64,000 nucleotides of DNA from Asterochloris sp. CNOR1. Taxonomy: Eukaryota; Chlorophyta; Trebouxiophyceae; Trebouxiales; Trebouxiaceae. A model generated the notes under the pieces. It ran no database searches, was not told where the DNA came from, and was given only the letters and a program-made list of their open reading frames with translations. The position numbers were made by a program, and so were the translations under genes. Numbering within the stretch: position 1 is the stretch's first letter; each line of letters begins with the position of its first letter. The DNA is taken from positions 1,612,001-1,676,000 of the forward strand of contig OZ017763.1 in the NCBI GenBank assembly GCA_963969365.1, in the 5' to 3' direction. Positions 52,301 through 64,000 of this stretch are shown here, one piece after another.

Positions 52301-55300
52301 TGGTGGAGAGCGACCTGTCCAAGATCTATCCCAATCTGGTCAAAGAGGCCGTCATCAGCGTGATCGAGCTGCAGGACCACGTACTCAGCACATGTGAGGA
52401 GAGCATTGATGCTCAGCAAGCCTCTTTCTGCATGTTTAGGGGATGCGCATGGGCATGTGCATGGCTGCTACGCTGCCAACTGCCTATCTCATCAAGCTGG
52501 TCCTGGACTTTATGATAAGCGAGTTGTGGGGTTCATTTACAAACATCTGCACCTCCTATGTCAACCTGGGTCCTGAAAAGTCTTCTGTGCCTGCCCTTGT
52601 GCCTCCCAATTGCACTTTGCAGTGCAGGGGACATGTTGATCTCAACCGTTACTGCCGAGATGCCTCAGACTTATGCGACCTTACAGCAGAAAGCCTTGCT
52701 GGCTGCCTGCAGACGACAGGCGCATCAGTGAGTACACCCGCAAGATCTTCACCCGCAACCGCATCCAGCTGGTGCTCAACACCAAAGTCAAGTCTGTGCG
52801 GCGCAATGCCGTCAGCGTGGTGGACAACTCTGGGAACGAGCGGGAAATTGAGTTTGGGGCCTGCGTGTGGGCTACAGGGGTGGCCATGCACCCTGTCATC
52901 AAGCAGGCAAGCTGAGCTGCGAGCGCGCTGGGCCTGAGAGGCGCCCTTGCTCCCTGAGATCAGCCTAGCTCCCTGATTGCGACGCTGTTGTTGGGTAGTC
53001 ATGACGCCATCATGAGACAGCTGAGCACGAGCAGCTGTGAGGTGTTGAGCATGCTGCACTTCCCATTCTGCGGCCTGTATAAGCACTTTTGCTGGCCATG
53101 TACACGCCTTGTCAAGCAGGTCAGCTTATAGCATCTCGGCCCTCTGCATACTGCTTCATGCAGGCTTGATTTCAAGTCACCGGGGGATACCAGCTGTGCT
53201 CTTGCCCGTCAGTCCACTGCAAAGCTCCTGCAGCAGAGCTCGAGATGTCTCGTCGGGATCCTTCTGACACCTGAGCAGCTTTCAAGGCTGTAGCAGTCCT
53301 GGCAGCTTGAATGCTCACCAGGTTGGCTGCACTGTCATTGAGTCGGTTGCGGGTCCTGCATGAGATTCTCAGCTCTGCCTAAGGCCTGATGTTGGATGCA
53401 CAGCTTTAGGTCCGGAAGGGATGCTGAGAGGGCGCATACGGCTTGCAGTGCATGTTACCTGGAATTACACTGCGTCCATGCCTGCCCATTGTCGCAGGGG
53501 CAGCTATTGCAGAGCGCGCTCACCTCTTCGCCACAACAGCAAGTCAATTGCAGCCATGTCCGCAAGATCTGTCAAAGCCTCACCTTGCCTTGTTTTGCTG
53601 CCTGCAGCTCTGGGTGGAGCCGGGTGAGGGTCTCAAGACCTTGCTCAGGCAGCTTCTTTGTCTGGTGGCTCAGCAGCTGCAGCCAACTGTTGCTGAGTCC
53701 TTCTTTTCTCACTCTGCCTGCAGCTGCAGCAGAAGCTGCCTGAGGGTGCACAGACCCACTTCAGGAGCATCATCACGGACGAGTTCCTGCGCGTCAAGGG
53801 CAGCGAGGGCTCGATCTATGCTTTTGGCGATGCCGCAACCATCGAGCAGGTGTGGACTGCTGACTGCACAGGACCTGAGGGCACCTGTGAGACCCTCCCA
53901 GCGAAGAGGTGCAGTGGGTGCAGCAGCAGGGGCGCTGTGCTGCTGCAGCGTCTGCTGTGGTCCATTTCCCAGACCAAGCGTGGATGCACAGGCTGGGCCA
54001 GGGTCTCTTCAGCGTGTCCGGCAGCCAGGCCGTGATCTGTGGGTCCTCTGTGGTGCATGGGCAGGCAGCACACCACTCCCTCTCGGGGCCAAGGCTAGCA
54101 GCTGCTCTTCGGGGCCACCGCACTGGCCTGCTGCCTCCATGAGTGCGTCCACATGCTATGCAAGTCTTCCCCCCTGCCAGGCTGTCTTCAGGTACAGTTT
54201 CAAGCAGAGCTGAACACAATCCGCTGCCCACGCTGCTCACAAGCCTCACCCTTGATCCACAAGGCCTATCTGGACCAGGAAGGCGTGCTGCCGAAGTCCT
54301 GCCTCGCTACTCATTTTGGACACTTGCAGGCCACATTGCTGAGCCGGGGCCTACCCTGTGATTGCTGCCTACTTGCTGCACCGCCTGACTCACCCCTCAT
54401 GCTGTGCAGCCCAAGTCGCTGGAGCACGCAGACGACCTGTTCCACAAGGCCGACCTGAACCAGGACGGTAGGCTGAGGCTGGAGGAGCTGCGCAACCTGC
54501 TGAGGGAGGCCAGCAAGGAGTACAGCCACCTGGAGGAGCATTCCCGCTTCCTGGATGCGTGAGCACTGCTTTGGCTGCTGTCTTGTTGAATCACTGGATG
54601 CTCCCCTCGCACGTGCTGGACACCCAGCCCGTGGACGGCGAAGGTACGTGCCGGCAAGAAGCACAGCGACCTGGGGCAGCAGTCAGGGAAGCTCTGGTGG
54701 AGCTGGTGAAGTGCGCACTGCAGACTCTGGGCACCTGCCCACCCTGCCGCCGCCTTGTCCATGCTCCTGCTTGCAGGAAGTGCTTGCAGGAAGTACGGCC
54801 ACCCTGCTGCCGACTTGTCCACGCTCCTGCCCGCAGGTAGTACGGCCACCTTATTGTCGACTTGTCCATGCTCCTGCCCGCAGAAAATACGGCCAGAGAC
54901 GTTTCGGTGGCCTGGTACGGAGCACGCTGCAGGGGGGCCAGACTGCTGCCCAGCCCAAGAGCCCTGTCTCTGAGCTGACAGACAAGACCGAGCTCACGCG
55001 GGAGCAGTTTGAGGGCCTGCTGGGCCAGATCGACAAGGGCCTGCGGGCGCTGCCAGCCACAGCACAGGTGGGCGCTGAGATGAGCAGCTCCTTGGGAAGG
55101 CACTCTGCAAGGCTCCTCGGGTTGTTGTAGTCCTGCTGGCGGCAGCCTGGGCAGCGCAACTTGTGGGTCCTGACAATGCGCCTGGTCATTGTTGGCGCCA
55201 GGCTAGACTGCCCTTAGCCTGGAAGCGCTGCCTGTCACAATGTAAGTAAAGATGCTGTCACGATCTGCTTGTGGATGCTTGATCGGAGGAAGGGGGACTC

Positions 55301-57108
55301 TGCAGTGGTTTGACGGAGAAGGAAGGGGTAGCATGCAGTGGTATGATGCCCGGCGATGTGATGATGCTGGCCCCATCTGACAAGGGCATGCGCGCATTGT
55401 CCGCATACTCAGAGAGGGTCCTGTGGAGTCGTACCACCTTAGTGTTGTTGTTGGGCCAATTTCAACATGCTAAGCAGGATACAGCCAAGGTGGGCAGTTC
55501 ACAAGGGCAGTATGGTGTCTGGGGCCAAGACGCCAGTCTGAAAGAGCTGCTTCCAGATTGGAAGCATGCAAGGCTTCCTGTATGGCCGCTGTCAGCTGTG
55601 GCATGCTGGGCTCTTCGCTTCAGCATCATCGTGCCTTTCCTGTAGGGCTCGCCAAGCAGCAGGATGAGTTTTCCATTTTCCAACCCCCAGCCTGCGGTCT
55701 CTGGGCAAGGGTTTAGGATTTAGGGACCTCATACTGTCACCTTGGTCCTGTAGGTGGCGGAAGCCCTGCACTCGCATTAGTTTCTCAGTGAAATGTTATG
55801 CATGTTATGCAGTTTGCCAAAGCTGCCACCCCGCTGCCCTGCAGGTGGCCAAGCAGCAGGGCGAGTTCCTAGCCAACCTTCTGAACAAGAATGAGATTGC
55901 GGCAGGGTGCCAGCTCCCACCCAAGACCCAGCCCTTCAAATGTGAGCTGCATGCCATGCATGTGCAATTTCTGGGATAATCATCCCCTGCTGGCTCTGCA
56001 ACAGCAGATTCTGTGGTCTTTCTGTTGATTCCTTTGGGGCCCAAATGCGAAACATGCTTTGCTGCTGTCTGCAAATCGATTGCCTTCTAAGTTCTGTGTC
56101 AGATGCCTGGACCTTGAATGAGGTCCCTCTTCAAGCATGTGCTGTCCCCAGGTGCACTGCGCTACCAAATTAGATTGTTGTGAAAGGGGATCCAATTGGC
56201 CATGGACATGTTGCAAATAGACTTCGCTGACAATCAGGCTGATTGGCAAGCAGTGTCTCTGAATTTCTTATCACAGCATGTTTGCTGCAGCGCAGAGGTG
56301 CATCAGGACGCCCTGCACGCCAGAGCCGTTGCTGTGCTTATCTGACAGTGCACTTGATGTCCCCCTGCAGACAATCACAAGGGCAGCTTGGCCTACATTG
56401 GAACTGACAAGGCTGTGATGGATGTTCCCAGCGTAGGCCCCATCACAGGCTTCACAGCAGGTATGCATGGTTGCCAACTGCATGCACATTGCCTGGTGCA
56501 ATGCTGATGCCAAGGACAGCAGAGGCTTAAGTGCAGTGCTCAGTTGCGGTGATGTGGCCACAGCTTGCTAGGTCGCATGTGTTGAAACTCCAAAGGGCCA
56601 CATGAAGCTTTGCTGGGTTCATTTGGCATCTGCGGCAATATTGTTGCATGTGTGCTACCTGTGCAAGCTGCTGCTTGGGTGACCTGCTGAGCTGTGCCTC
56701 ATTGCAGGGTTGCTGTGGAGGGGCTTTGAGACCTTCAGCCAGATCAGCTTCAGGAACATGTAAGCCCGGCAGTGGCTCAGCCATGTCCATGCTGTGTTGC
56801 ACTGTGCTCTGCATGCATTTGCCTTGTTAACTGTGGCTGTAACAGACTTGCAATCTCACGTCGGCAGCTGACTCAGTACTGCTGCAGGAGTCTGGTCTCC
56901 CTTGATTGGGTCAGGACCAAGATCTTTGGCAGGTGTGCTGACAAGAGTTGTGGCTTGCTGTCAGCTATAGCTGCACAGAGCTGGCTGTGCCCTTGCATGG
57001 TGTCTGCTGTTGGGGGGTGCGCTGCACAGTTCAAGCGCTGACAACTTTCCAACAGCCGGAGCAGAGGCCTGTCTTGCTATTGCTTGCAGGGACCTTTCAA
57101 GGGTGTGA
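49319..57108 (+). CDS. Type II NAD(P)H dehydrogenase with EF-hand (NDB type)
   Basis: Rotenone-insensitive alternative NAD(P)H:quinone oxidoreductase. The N-terminus (MTWHVLHRSAVHNAWPVHQP, then an Arg/Ser-rich stretch) looks like a mitochondrial presequence. The first dinucleotide fold is VVVLGSGWGACSFVKAL (exon 1, 49319-49630). Later exons include KRYNVTLISPRNFFL (49950-49993), YTPLLPAVATGTVEDRSIVE (50188-50272), AEYFEAACTEVDPVKKEVV (50681-50803), 51175-51270, the second fold FVIVGGGPTGVEVAAEL (52221-52395), 52713-52906, 53724-53849, the EF-hand loop DLNQDGRLRLEE (54411-54559), 54884-55066, 55845-55940, 56370-56460, 56708-56757 and the last exons ending FGRDLSRV (stop 57106-57108). The intron 52907-53723 has a GC donor. 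The EF-hand predicts calcium control, as in plant NDB proteins. A TGTAA motif lies near 57295. Confidence 0.93.
52153..52262 (+). repeat. Duplicated acceptor before the second nucleotide-binding exon
   Basis: CTGCAGGAGATGCATGAGCT at 52153 mirrors the functional CTGCAGGAGATGCGCAAACT at 52215, a spacing of 62 bases. Similarity fades after about 20 bases. Confidence 0.65.
53600..53773 (+). repeat. Duplicated start of the LPEGAQTHF exon
   Basis: The segment from 53600 (GCCTGCAGCTCTGGGTGGAG) is a decayed copy of 53716 (GCCTGCAGCTGCAGCAGAAG). The shared TGAGGGT block lies at the same offset. Period 116. Confidence 0.7.
54741..54898 (+). repeat. Tandem triplication of an acceptor region in the NAD(P)H dehydrogenase
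   Basis: Three units (about 54741-54800, 54801-54847 and 54848-54898) repeat ACTTGTCCATGCTCCTGCC, then CGCAG and TACGGCC. The last is taken as the functional acceptor (exon from 54884). In effect the polypyrimidine tract and 3' splice site are multiplied. Confidence 0.9.
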
Positions 57109-57647
57109 TGCGTTTTGTACTGCCCAGTCATGATCTCCCAGCTTCATAATTCATGAGACTGCGATTGAAACCCCTCTGTATCATGAGTTGCCATGTAGTC
57201 GCCAGCCTGATTCAGCAGGCCTGCTGGTTGACACGTGCACATCAGCACCAGTGACTGTCTCTTTGCTGAAAGATGCAAGTAGTCACCACCGTTTCTGTAA
57301 TGTACAGATTCCTTGTGAAAGGTGGTAAGGCCACATTCATGCATCAAAGTGGCAGTGTGGCCATTCTCTGAGATCTGGGCGGTTCAGAGGACAATTCTGT
57401 GGGTGTTTTGCAAAAGGAATTTGCGAAGTTGCAGTCGGGCTCTGCAAGGCCTGCTCAACCTCACAGCTGCAACACAGCAATTGCAATACAAAAGGGGACA
57501 CTGCCTATGAGGAGATCCTAGAACGAAGCTCACAATGAACAAAGCTGGGGCGCACCAGCACTGTCAATTGTCAGACTGTCGCGGCCATGGAGAGCTTGTG
57601 CACAAAGGTAGCCAGACATGGAAGGCTTGGAGATGACAGACAGGTGG
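57109..57647. other. Convergent intergenic region
   Basis: Lies between the stop of the NAD(P)H dehydrogenase and the stop of L-arabinokinase. It holds a TGTAA motif near 57295. No gene was recognised. Confidence 0.5.
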
Positions 57648-60600
57648 TCACAGGGCTTGCCGCCGCCTGAGGAGCAGGTGTCCAAAGCGGGCGGCGCCTG
57701 CACTAGAACCCCGAAACTCATGCGGACTGTGCCCGGTGCTCTCTCTATACTGTGTCACGATGCGTTGCACAGCTGCTTCTGCTTCGGTAGTGGCCTCCCC
57801 CAGCATGCACACTGTCCCTGCATGCAGCAGGCATGGTGGTGAAGCTGCAACGAAAAATTATCTGCACGGCCCAGGCCGTGACAACAACACAGAAGCCAGC
57901 ACAATGCGGCCATGGGCGCAGCCTTCAGGCAGCAGGTAGTCATGGGCCAGCCGGGCCTACTCAGTATTGGGACCACCAGTTTTGCATCATGCCTTCAGAG
58001 TTAATGGCATTAGAGCAACCCCCTGTGGCTGCCAGACAGCAGGCACTTGCCTCCTGAGCCTCCGCCAGTGATCTTGGCTCCAAACAGGACAGGCTGCTTG
58101 CCAGTGGCCAGCGCAGCCGCCTGCTCTGCTCGCACCAGCGCCACCAGGCGGTCGGTGCCCTCGCTGCCCAGGCCGCACCTTGAGTAGCTGGCATGGCTCT
58201 GCAGGGCAGAAGGTGTGGTCTGTTTCCAGGTTTGGCTGCTGTGAGCCTCATGGCTCAGGCAAAGAACAGAGTTGTTCAGAGGGCAGGGGGGTGTGATGGA
58301 TTTTTTACTACTGCTATGCCAGCCAGCACTGTGCACCTGTGATGCAGGCTCTGCCGTTCTACAACATCCAGAGAAGTGCAAGGTGCCACTGTGATCCCAG
58401 GGGACAGCTGCACCCCTCAAGGTTGTTCGCACTCAGTGCACCTGTCTGAGCTGGGGCCGTGCCGGCCGACCGCTGAGGCGGCCTCTGCGTGCAGGTGTGA
58501 CTCGGCGCACCTGATACATGAGCTCCCCAAGGTTGGCAACACAGTCAGGGCCATCCAGGGGGCCCTGGAGCATCTGCTGGAACAGGCGCACGCGGAAGTT
58601 CTCGTGGATGGGGTGGGCTGTGGGCAGCCGTACTGCATAGGTCACCTCTGGCAGGACCTGCGGGGCAGCCATGGCTTCATCCGTTTTATGTGCCACCATC
58701 ACAGGCGCACGTGATCACGGAAGAAAACAACCCCTGGCTTGGGTTATTTATTCTGAAAAGGTAAGAAGCAAACATCAGAAGACAAGGTGCATGTTCTCAA
58801 GGGGCACTGTCAGCAAGCCAGGCTTTGGGCTAAGAGAGGGACGTGGAGCCCAGTGGCAGTGCAAACAGGTGCCCTCAACGCTGGGGATGTTCTAGCCACA
58901 GACAACCTACCTCTGTAACTGTGTCATAGTGGCTGCTATAGCTGTGCAGAAAGTCGCTGCCTAGCACGGCCTCTGGTAGCCGGCCTTCATAGAACTGGGC
59001 AAAGGACCCCGGCAGGATGTTTGTCAGGTAGCCCCCACCTGCAGGCACTCTCCTTGATGAAGCCTGTCTGGAAGCGACAACTCACAGCAGTCTTTGTGCT
59101 GCCTGACAAGGCTGCAATCCCAATGCATGACCGGCATAGGGAGGCTTGACCAACAAGCTGCTGAGCTGCAGATGGGATGCTATGCATGCCAGCTGCCAGC
59201 AGTCTCCCATGAGATCCAAGCTAAGGCTTGAACCCATCCGCTCACACCTCACACACTTTGCACTTTGTAGCACATGTGACAAAACGGCAGCACTTCAATA
59301 ACTTGGCAGTGAGCTGCAACCATATTTGCCAACTCACCCAATGGCGTTGGTGACTCAGCAATGGAGCTGAGCCGCCGAGGATGCAATCGTGGGGCCTCAC
59401 TGCCCAAGCGCTGCAGCCTTCTGGCCTCCTCGCTGAGCATGCGCAAGCCCATGAAGGCTCCCGTGCGCACAGAGCCGTAGTCGTTGCCCCCCACGCTGTG
59501 GCGGATGCCTGAAGAGTGCCCAAAGAACACAGCGTTGCTCAGATGTGCCGACAGTCAGCTCAACTGGAACCAGGACAATATTGAGGACGGCTGGAGCAGC
59601 TAAAATCAGGTTGGTGAGGGCAGGCAGCCTCAGTGCTCCCCACAGCCTGGGACCACCCTGCATTTACGAGGGCAAGAAGGGTGGTCAAAGGGTTGGCGCC
59701 TGTTGGGCTCCACAGAGCTGAAGGAGCCACCGATGCTCTCCCCTTCTCTGTGCATGCTTGAGTCAGTAACCCCTGAAGGCGCATCTCACAGCTTCGAGTG
59801 CCATAGATGTCCATTGGCCCCACACCTTCCGCTAGTTTGACAGATTCTAGAGCAGCTGGTGCTGTGAGGTGTCAGGTGGAGTAGAGAGTTGACTGAACCT
59901 CAGGGTGCGAGCCGGCAACGACCATGGAGTACCTGTGCCACAGCCCTCACAGCACCTTTTGCTTCCCTGCCCGCCTGAATCCGGGCGCCACCGCTAGATG
60001 TGCCCCAGGATCACCACTGACGGCTCCTCTCTTGCCCATGGCCTCCACAACAGCCTTTACAGAAGATGCTTGCTCCCCACCCCACCTGAGTCCAAGCCCC
60101 AGAGCCGCAGGTGCCCTGGAATGACCACTGGTGGTTCCACTTCTGCCGGCTGACAGATCATGGCCATGAGCGCCCCCTCCTCCCCCAGCGCAGCCGCCAT
60201 CTGGTCCATCACCCCACACGGAGCTCCCACCACACTATTCTCGACCTGCAGGGAAGGGTATGTTGTTGATGATAATATCTCCAGCACATGCCTCACTGCT
60301 TCAGCCGTGCACCACATCAGCCTTCTTTGCAGAGATAGAATGGTAGGCACGCGATGAGAACCTCTGCAGGTTGCAAGTTGGTGTGGCTATGAAGGCTTAG
60401 CAAGTGAGCTTGGCGGGAGAGCAGGACCGGAATTTCAGGCGGCGTTCCATCCTCAATGGTGGCAGCCAGCAGCTAAGAATCTGCCTGAGCCAAGATAACG
60501 CAACAGGGCCGCCACGTCCATGGCAAGCGCTCTGTCGTGGCACACAGGGCATTGGCCATTGCTTGTCATCGCAGAGGCTGCAAACTGCAGGTCAAGGTCC

Positions 60601-63600
60601 CAGGGTCTCTGTGCTGCAGGCCCACCCTCACCTTCTGGCAAAGCAGAGCTAGGTCACGGCCGCATATGTCCAGCTGCAGGGCAGCCACCAGGGCTGTCAT
60701 CACAGCCACCTCCACCTGCAGGCCAGGGCAGGGACTTTCAGGGCCTGCATGCAGCAGACTCACGCATGGAGTGTCGCGTCAATGTTCAGCCAACGGTACC
60801 TCAAAGTGGCAAGCAGGCATGAAGGGCACCTCTCTGTCATCCACATACAAGCCCAGGGTGGCAGTGTGGGCACCAGAACACATCCAGTTTGGAACACAGC
60901 CACATATTGCATGAAGCCGGGGTTACCCAAGGCCTGCGCCTTTGCCTCACATGGATGCCACATGCATCTCTGCCACAGCATCGTACTAGCACCAAGACCA
61001 CTCTGGCAAGCCAGCAGCTGAGAAGAGCGTGACAGTATCCTCACTGCGGCAGATGAGCTGACACCTTTGCCCTCCGGCACAGCTGAGTCGATGAGAAGGG
61101 ACATGCCCAGCTGGAAGCGCAAGCCGCGCTCGTGCATCAGCACCACCAGGGCGCCCGCCACATAGGCCGCCCAGCTGCAGAGCACGGGTGAGGGAGGCTG
61201 AGCCGCAGCACAATGACAGTGTGGACTGGTGACCGCCCAGGATGCAAGATGTCCAGGGACTTGCCCCTGTGCTTTCCGGGCGTGTCGTGACAGTCATTTC
61301 CTCGTTCAAACGGCGCTGCCGACCTGTGGGCAGGGTCCTGCTGGAAGTATGCCCTGGCTGCTGTGTAGGAGATGGGGCTCCCGTCCGTCTGCAGCAGGTC
61401 GCTGAGCTCCATGTCAAAGGTGGGGCCGCGATTCGTGTCGTCAGCATGGAGCGACACCACCTGGAGCGCTGGGCACTGACCTGTAGAAAGCAGAGACAGC
61501 TGACTTGCAAAAGCCCTGCGTGGTGCTGGTGAGATGAAGAGCAAGAGGTGTGTGTTTGACAGGGCGGCCAAGCCACAGGATCAGCTTTCTGGTGGCCATG
61601 GGCTGCAGTGCTTGAAGCGAGCGTGAGGCTGGAGCACACTTGGAGCTTGCATGGATGACACAGCATGTATATGGACTCAAGTATACAGACACGACGCTTG
61701 TCAGTTTCAACTGGGCTGTGCCTCAGACAGCGCCAGTGGTCTACCCATCTCGTCAGAGAACAGGCTGAGCTCGTACCTTTCCGGCCCTGGCGCGCCCTGA
61801 CGTGGCTCCAGAGGTGTTCGCTGCCACCTGTGTGCAGCTGGCAGGCCACATGGCAAGCCTCAGCAGTTGGCAACTGCAGAACAAGGCTGCCTGCACAGCA
61901 ATGCAATGATTCAGAGTGCATGTTATTTGTTGTGGCACAGACAAGCAATTGCTGATCAACGCAGAGATGCCTTCACCAAGCTGCAGAGCAGCCCCTGCTG
62001 ACTGCATAGGCCTGCTTGCTGAGCCACCTGCTTTTGCAAAAGTAGACAGGGAGCTGCTTGCGATATACCTGGTGCAATCGGATGCTCCCCATTAGAAGTG
62101 CTGGCTAGGCCCTCACGAAGTATGCTCTGGGTGCACCCCAGTCCAGGCAATTACCTGAATAGTCGGCGATGCCCCCCATCACATCCAGGCGGCCTGGCGC
62201 CCTCGTCACAATCACGTCTGTCTGCAGCTCAGGCCAATAAAAAAATGTCAGCAGACATCTGCAGCAGCACATGCTTGACAGCCATGCAGTGCTGCAGGGT
62301 GCAGACAGCCTTGCCGTGAACGTGAACACAGCTCCACAGCTGCTGAGTATGACAGTGTGCGCTTCCACCACAAGCTTGCGAGCTGTATTCAGGGATGATG
62401 GCTGCAGTACAGTATGGCTTATACACAATTTCGCTGCCGTCAGACACACTGCCCACCTGCCACTGGAACAGACCCCTAGCCGCCTGCATCTCGGGCAGCT
62501 CTGCAGCTGCCTCCTCAGCACTCGGCCCGGGACCGCCCAAGGCAGCCAGCAGCTGCAGGAACCTGATGGTGTCAGGGCAGCGTTCCAAGCTGGCTGCGCC
62601 TGCAGGGGGCGGCACAGCAAAAGTTATGTCCATGCTCCATCCAGTGCCAGCCAGCATTGCCAACTGCAGCAGGGGCAGTCATGTAGGTGCAGACATGGTT
62701 GCCAACCAGCCAGGCAAGTGGGACAGTATTGGCCAAGCAGCAGCTCTGACAGCCAGAAGCGTCAGTCACTCAAGGCAGCATTGTGCATGCAGCACATCTC
62801 TGCTTTGGACCACAGAACAGCCTCCGGGCCCTCCTGGAGCCACTTTCACACCACAACAGCACTCCCATGCCATCAAGCCCTATGTGCCATGTTCAACAGC
62901 CTCTCACATGTCTGCAAGCCCTGTCCTCAGCAGGACAGGACAGTGTTCCCACCACAATGTAGCAGCCTCACCTTTCAGCACTTCAAAGGTGTCCAACACT
63001 GTCTTCAGTGTGGCCTGCCTTGCTTTTGCGCTGGTGGGTGATTCCCCCTGCACCTCCTCAGGTATGTCTAGGCCCCTAGTGTACCACTCTGGCACGTCCA
63101 CCTGCACTGCACGCAGACAAATGTCAAAAACAGTTGCTCATCTGGTTTCCCTGTCTCTGCTGCAGTGTGATGAATCTATAAGCTGGTCAGCTGTAATAGC
63201 ACGAGCAGCCGTGTGTGGAATGCAGGCGGATTGGCGTGGGCAGATCAGTTGAGAGACCTGCACCCTGTGCTGCAAGACGGCCAAATCAGAGGGGGCCATG
63301 CCCTTAAATCTTGCTGTGTCCAAGTGCACAGGCAGACCACTGCCTCATGAAGCTGCAGCATCACATCGGTCAGAGATCTTCATGCAAGGTGGCACCACTG
63401 GGCGCACTGACCTGGCCCCTACGAGCATTGCGCTGCATCATGTAGCCCCAGACGACAGCATCCCGCAGCCGCACCGACCCTGCCCGGCTGAGGGAGCGGT
63501 CCGGCCCTGTCCCAGTAAAAGCGGAACCATCTGTTGGGGCCATGTATCCCTTGTCCTTGGCAATCTGCAGCAGCAGCTTGGTGGCCACTGCAGCACCGTC

Positions 63601-64000
63601 AGTGGGCTCCCTGCAGCAGGATTGGGGTTACAGCTTGATACAGGTCCACCGGAGTGGCCACTGACACCACCATCCAGCTGAGCGGTAGAAGATGTTTGCT
63701 GAATAGGCTTGCACAGCGGTGTGGTTGCCACAGCCAGCAAAAGGGTTTTCCTGCAGCACTCTTGCAGGCCGCAATCCACTTCGATGAGGTATAGTCAAGG
63801 TCAATTTGCAAGAACCCCGGCAGCTGCCCTGCCAGGCCTTTCCCACAGCCAGCCTTGCCAAGGTTGTGATACATATCACACTGCTTTGCCCTCAAGGAAG
63901 GCCCTGCCTGAGAGGCAGCCTGCTGCTTTGGGCAAGCAGGGTTCATGCACGCTGTGCAACCACCTGTAATGGGGCTTCATGGTGGCAGCCTTCTCCAGGA
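57648..64000 (-). CDS. ARA1: L-arabinokinase (GHMP kinase), 5' end beyond window
   Basis: Phosphorylates free L-arabinose to L-arabinose-1-phosphate for sugar-nucleotide salvage. The readable protein begins inside the N-terminal glycosyltransferase-like part ([10 protein letters not shown] at 64000-63970; [14 protein letters not shown] near 63450; [14 protein letters not shown] near 63080). The galactokinase-like part has motif 1 [18 protein letters not shown] (near 62200), [24 protein letters not shown], motif 2 [13 protein letters not shown] (near 61060), [20 protein letters not shown] (60240-60160), [19 protein letters not shown] (59506-59440), [19 protein letters not shown] and motif 3 [11 protein letters not shown] (near 58060). 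The last exon (about 57770-57648) codes for [20 protein letters not shown] and ends RRRQAL at a TGA in 57648-57650. All three GHMP motifs are intact. The joint N-terminal blocks distinguish it from plain galactokinase. Confidence 0.93.
59978..60165 (-). repeat. Duplicated L-arabinokinase exon 3' edge
   Basis: The exon end reading [16 protein letters not shown] with its donor (about 60088-60165) is echoed at about 59978-60042 in the downstream intron. Shared blocks include GATCACCACTG/AATGACCACTGG and the GACTCAG or GATTCAG exon end. Period about 108. Confidence 0.75.

Noticed and set aside
53443-54213. A 256-residue plus-strand open frame
   Set aside because: It is in a different frame from the conserved SIYAFGDAATIEQ exon within it and spans intron copies.
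60986-61948. A 320-residue minus-strand open frame as a separate gene
   Set aside because: It is out of frame with the L-arabinokinase exons in the same interval, which carry the conserved GHMP sequence, and has no family signature.
62271-63252. Two long plus-strand open frames (256 and 285 residues)
   Set aside because: They are antisense to L-arabinokinase exons and have no recognisable domain; GC-rich third positions leave the opposite strand open.

Overview
The window is nuclear DNA of a photosynthetic eukaryote, most likely a green alga (Chlorophyta, perhaps Trebouxiophyceae). Genes are broken into many short exons, and most introns open with GTGAG or GTAAG and close with CTGCAG. The gene set is plant-type: a thylakoid-lumen PsbP-like protein, a phytepsin-type aspartic protease with a saposin insert, L-arabinokinase, and a type II NAD(P)H dehydrogenase with an EF-hand. 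No bacterial operon, tRNA, rRNA, CRISPR array or intact mobile element was seen.

Layout, left to right. A GH2 beta-mannosidase (minus, running off the left edge) is followed by a PsbP-family protein (minus). The PsbP gene is head-to-head with a saposin-containing aspartic protease (plus). Next come a TMEM45/DUF716 membrane protein (plus) and gamma-glutamyl hydrolase (plus). The minus strand then carries a small unrecognised membrane protein, a universal stress protein and a second, shortened universal stress protein. An ankyrin-repeat protein (plus) is followed by a decayed F-box/leucine-rich-repeat gene (plus). An ARFGAP2/3-type Arf GTPase-activating protein (minus) is head-to-head with the EF-hand NAD(P)H dehydrogenase (plus). 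L-arabinokinase (minus) runs off the right edge.

The genes do not form one pathway. Beta-mannosidase, L-arabinokinase, the aspartic protease and gamma-glutamyl hydrolase are broadly salvage or turnover enzymes of wall sugars, proteins and folates, but nothing indicates that they are co-regulated.

The most striking feature lies in the introns. In at least nine genes the intron next to an exon holds one to four decayed tandem copies of that exon's edge, each carrying the splice junction (the CTGCAG acceptor or the GTGAG donor). Periods run from about 35 to 180 bases and the copies range from about 92 percent identical to barely recognisable. This looks like continuing intron growth by tandem duplication of splice-junction segments, and it explains most of the open but meaningless reading frames. 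A second feature is the use of GC-AG introns with CAG|GCAAG donors, three of which join conserved protein sequence exactly in frame.

Exon boundaries were read by eye from consensus splice sites and family conservation. Gene identities are secure for most loci, single exon ends less so.
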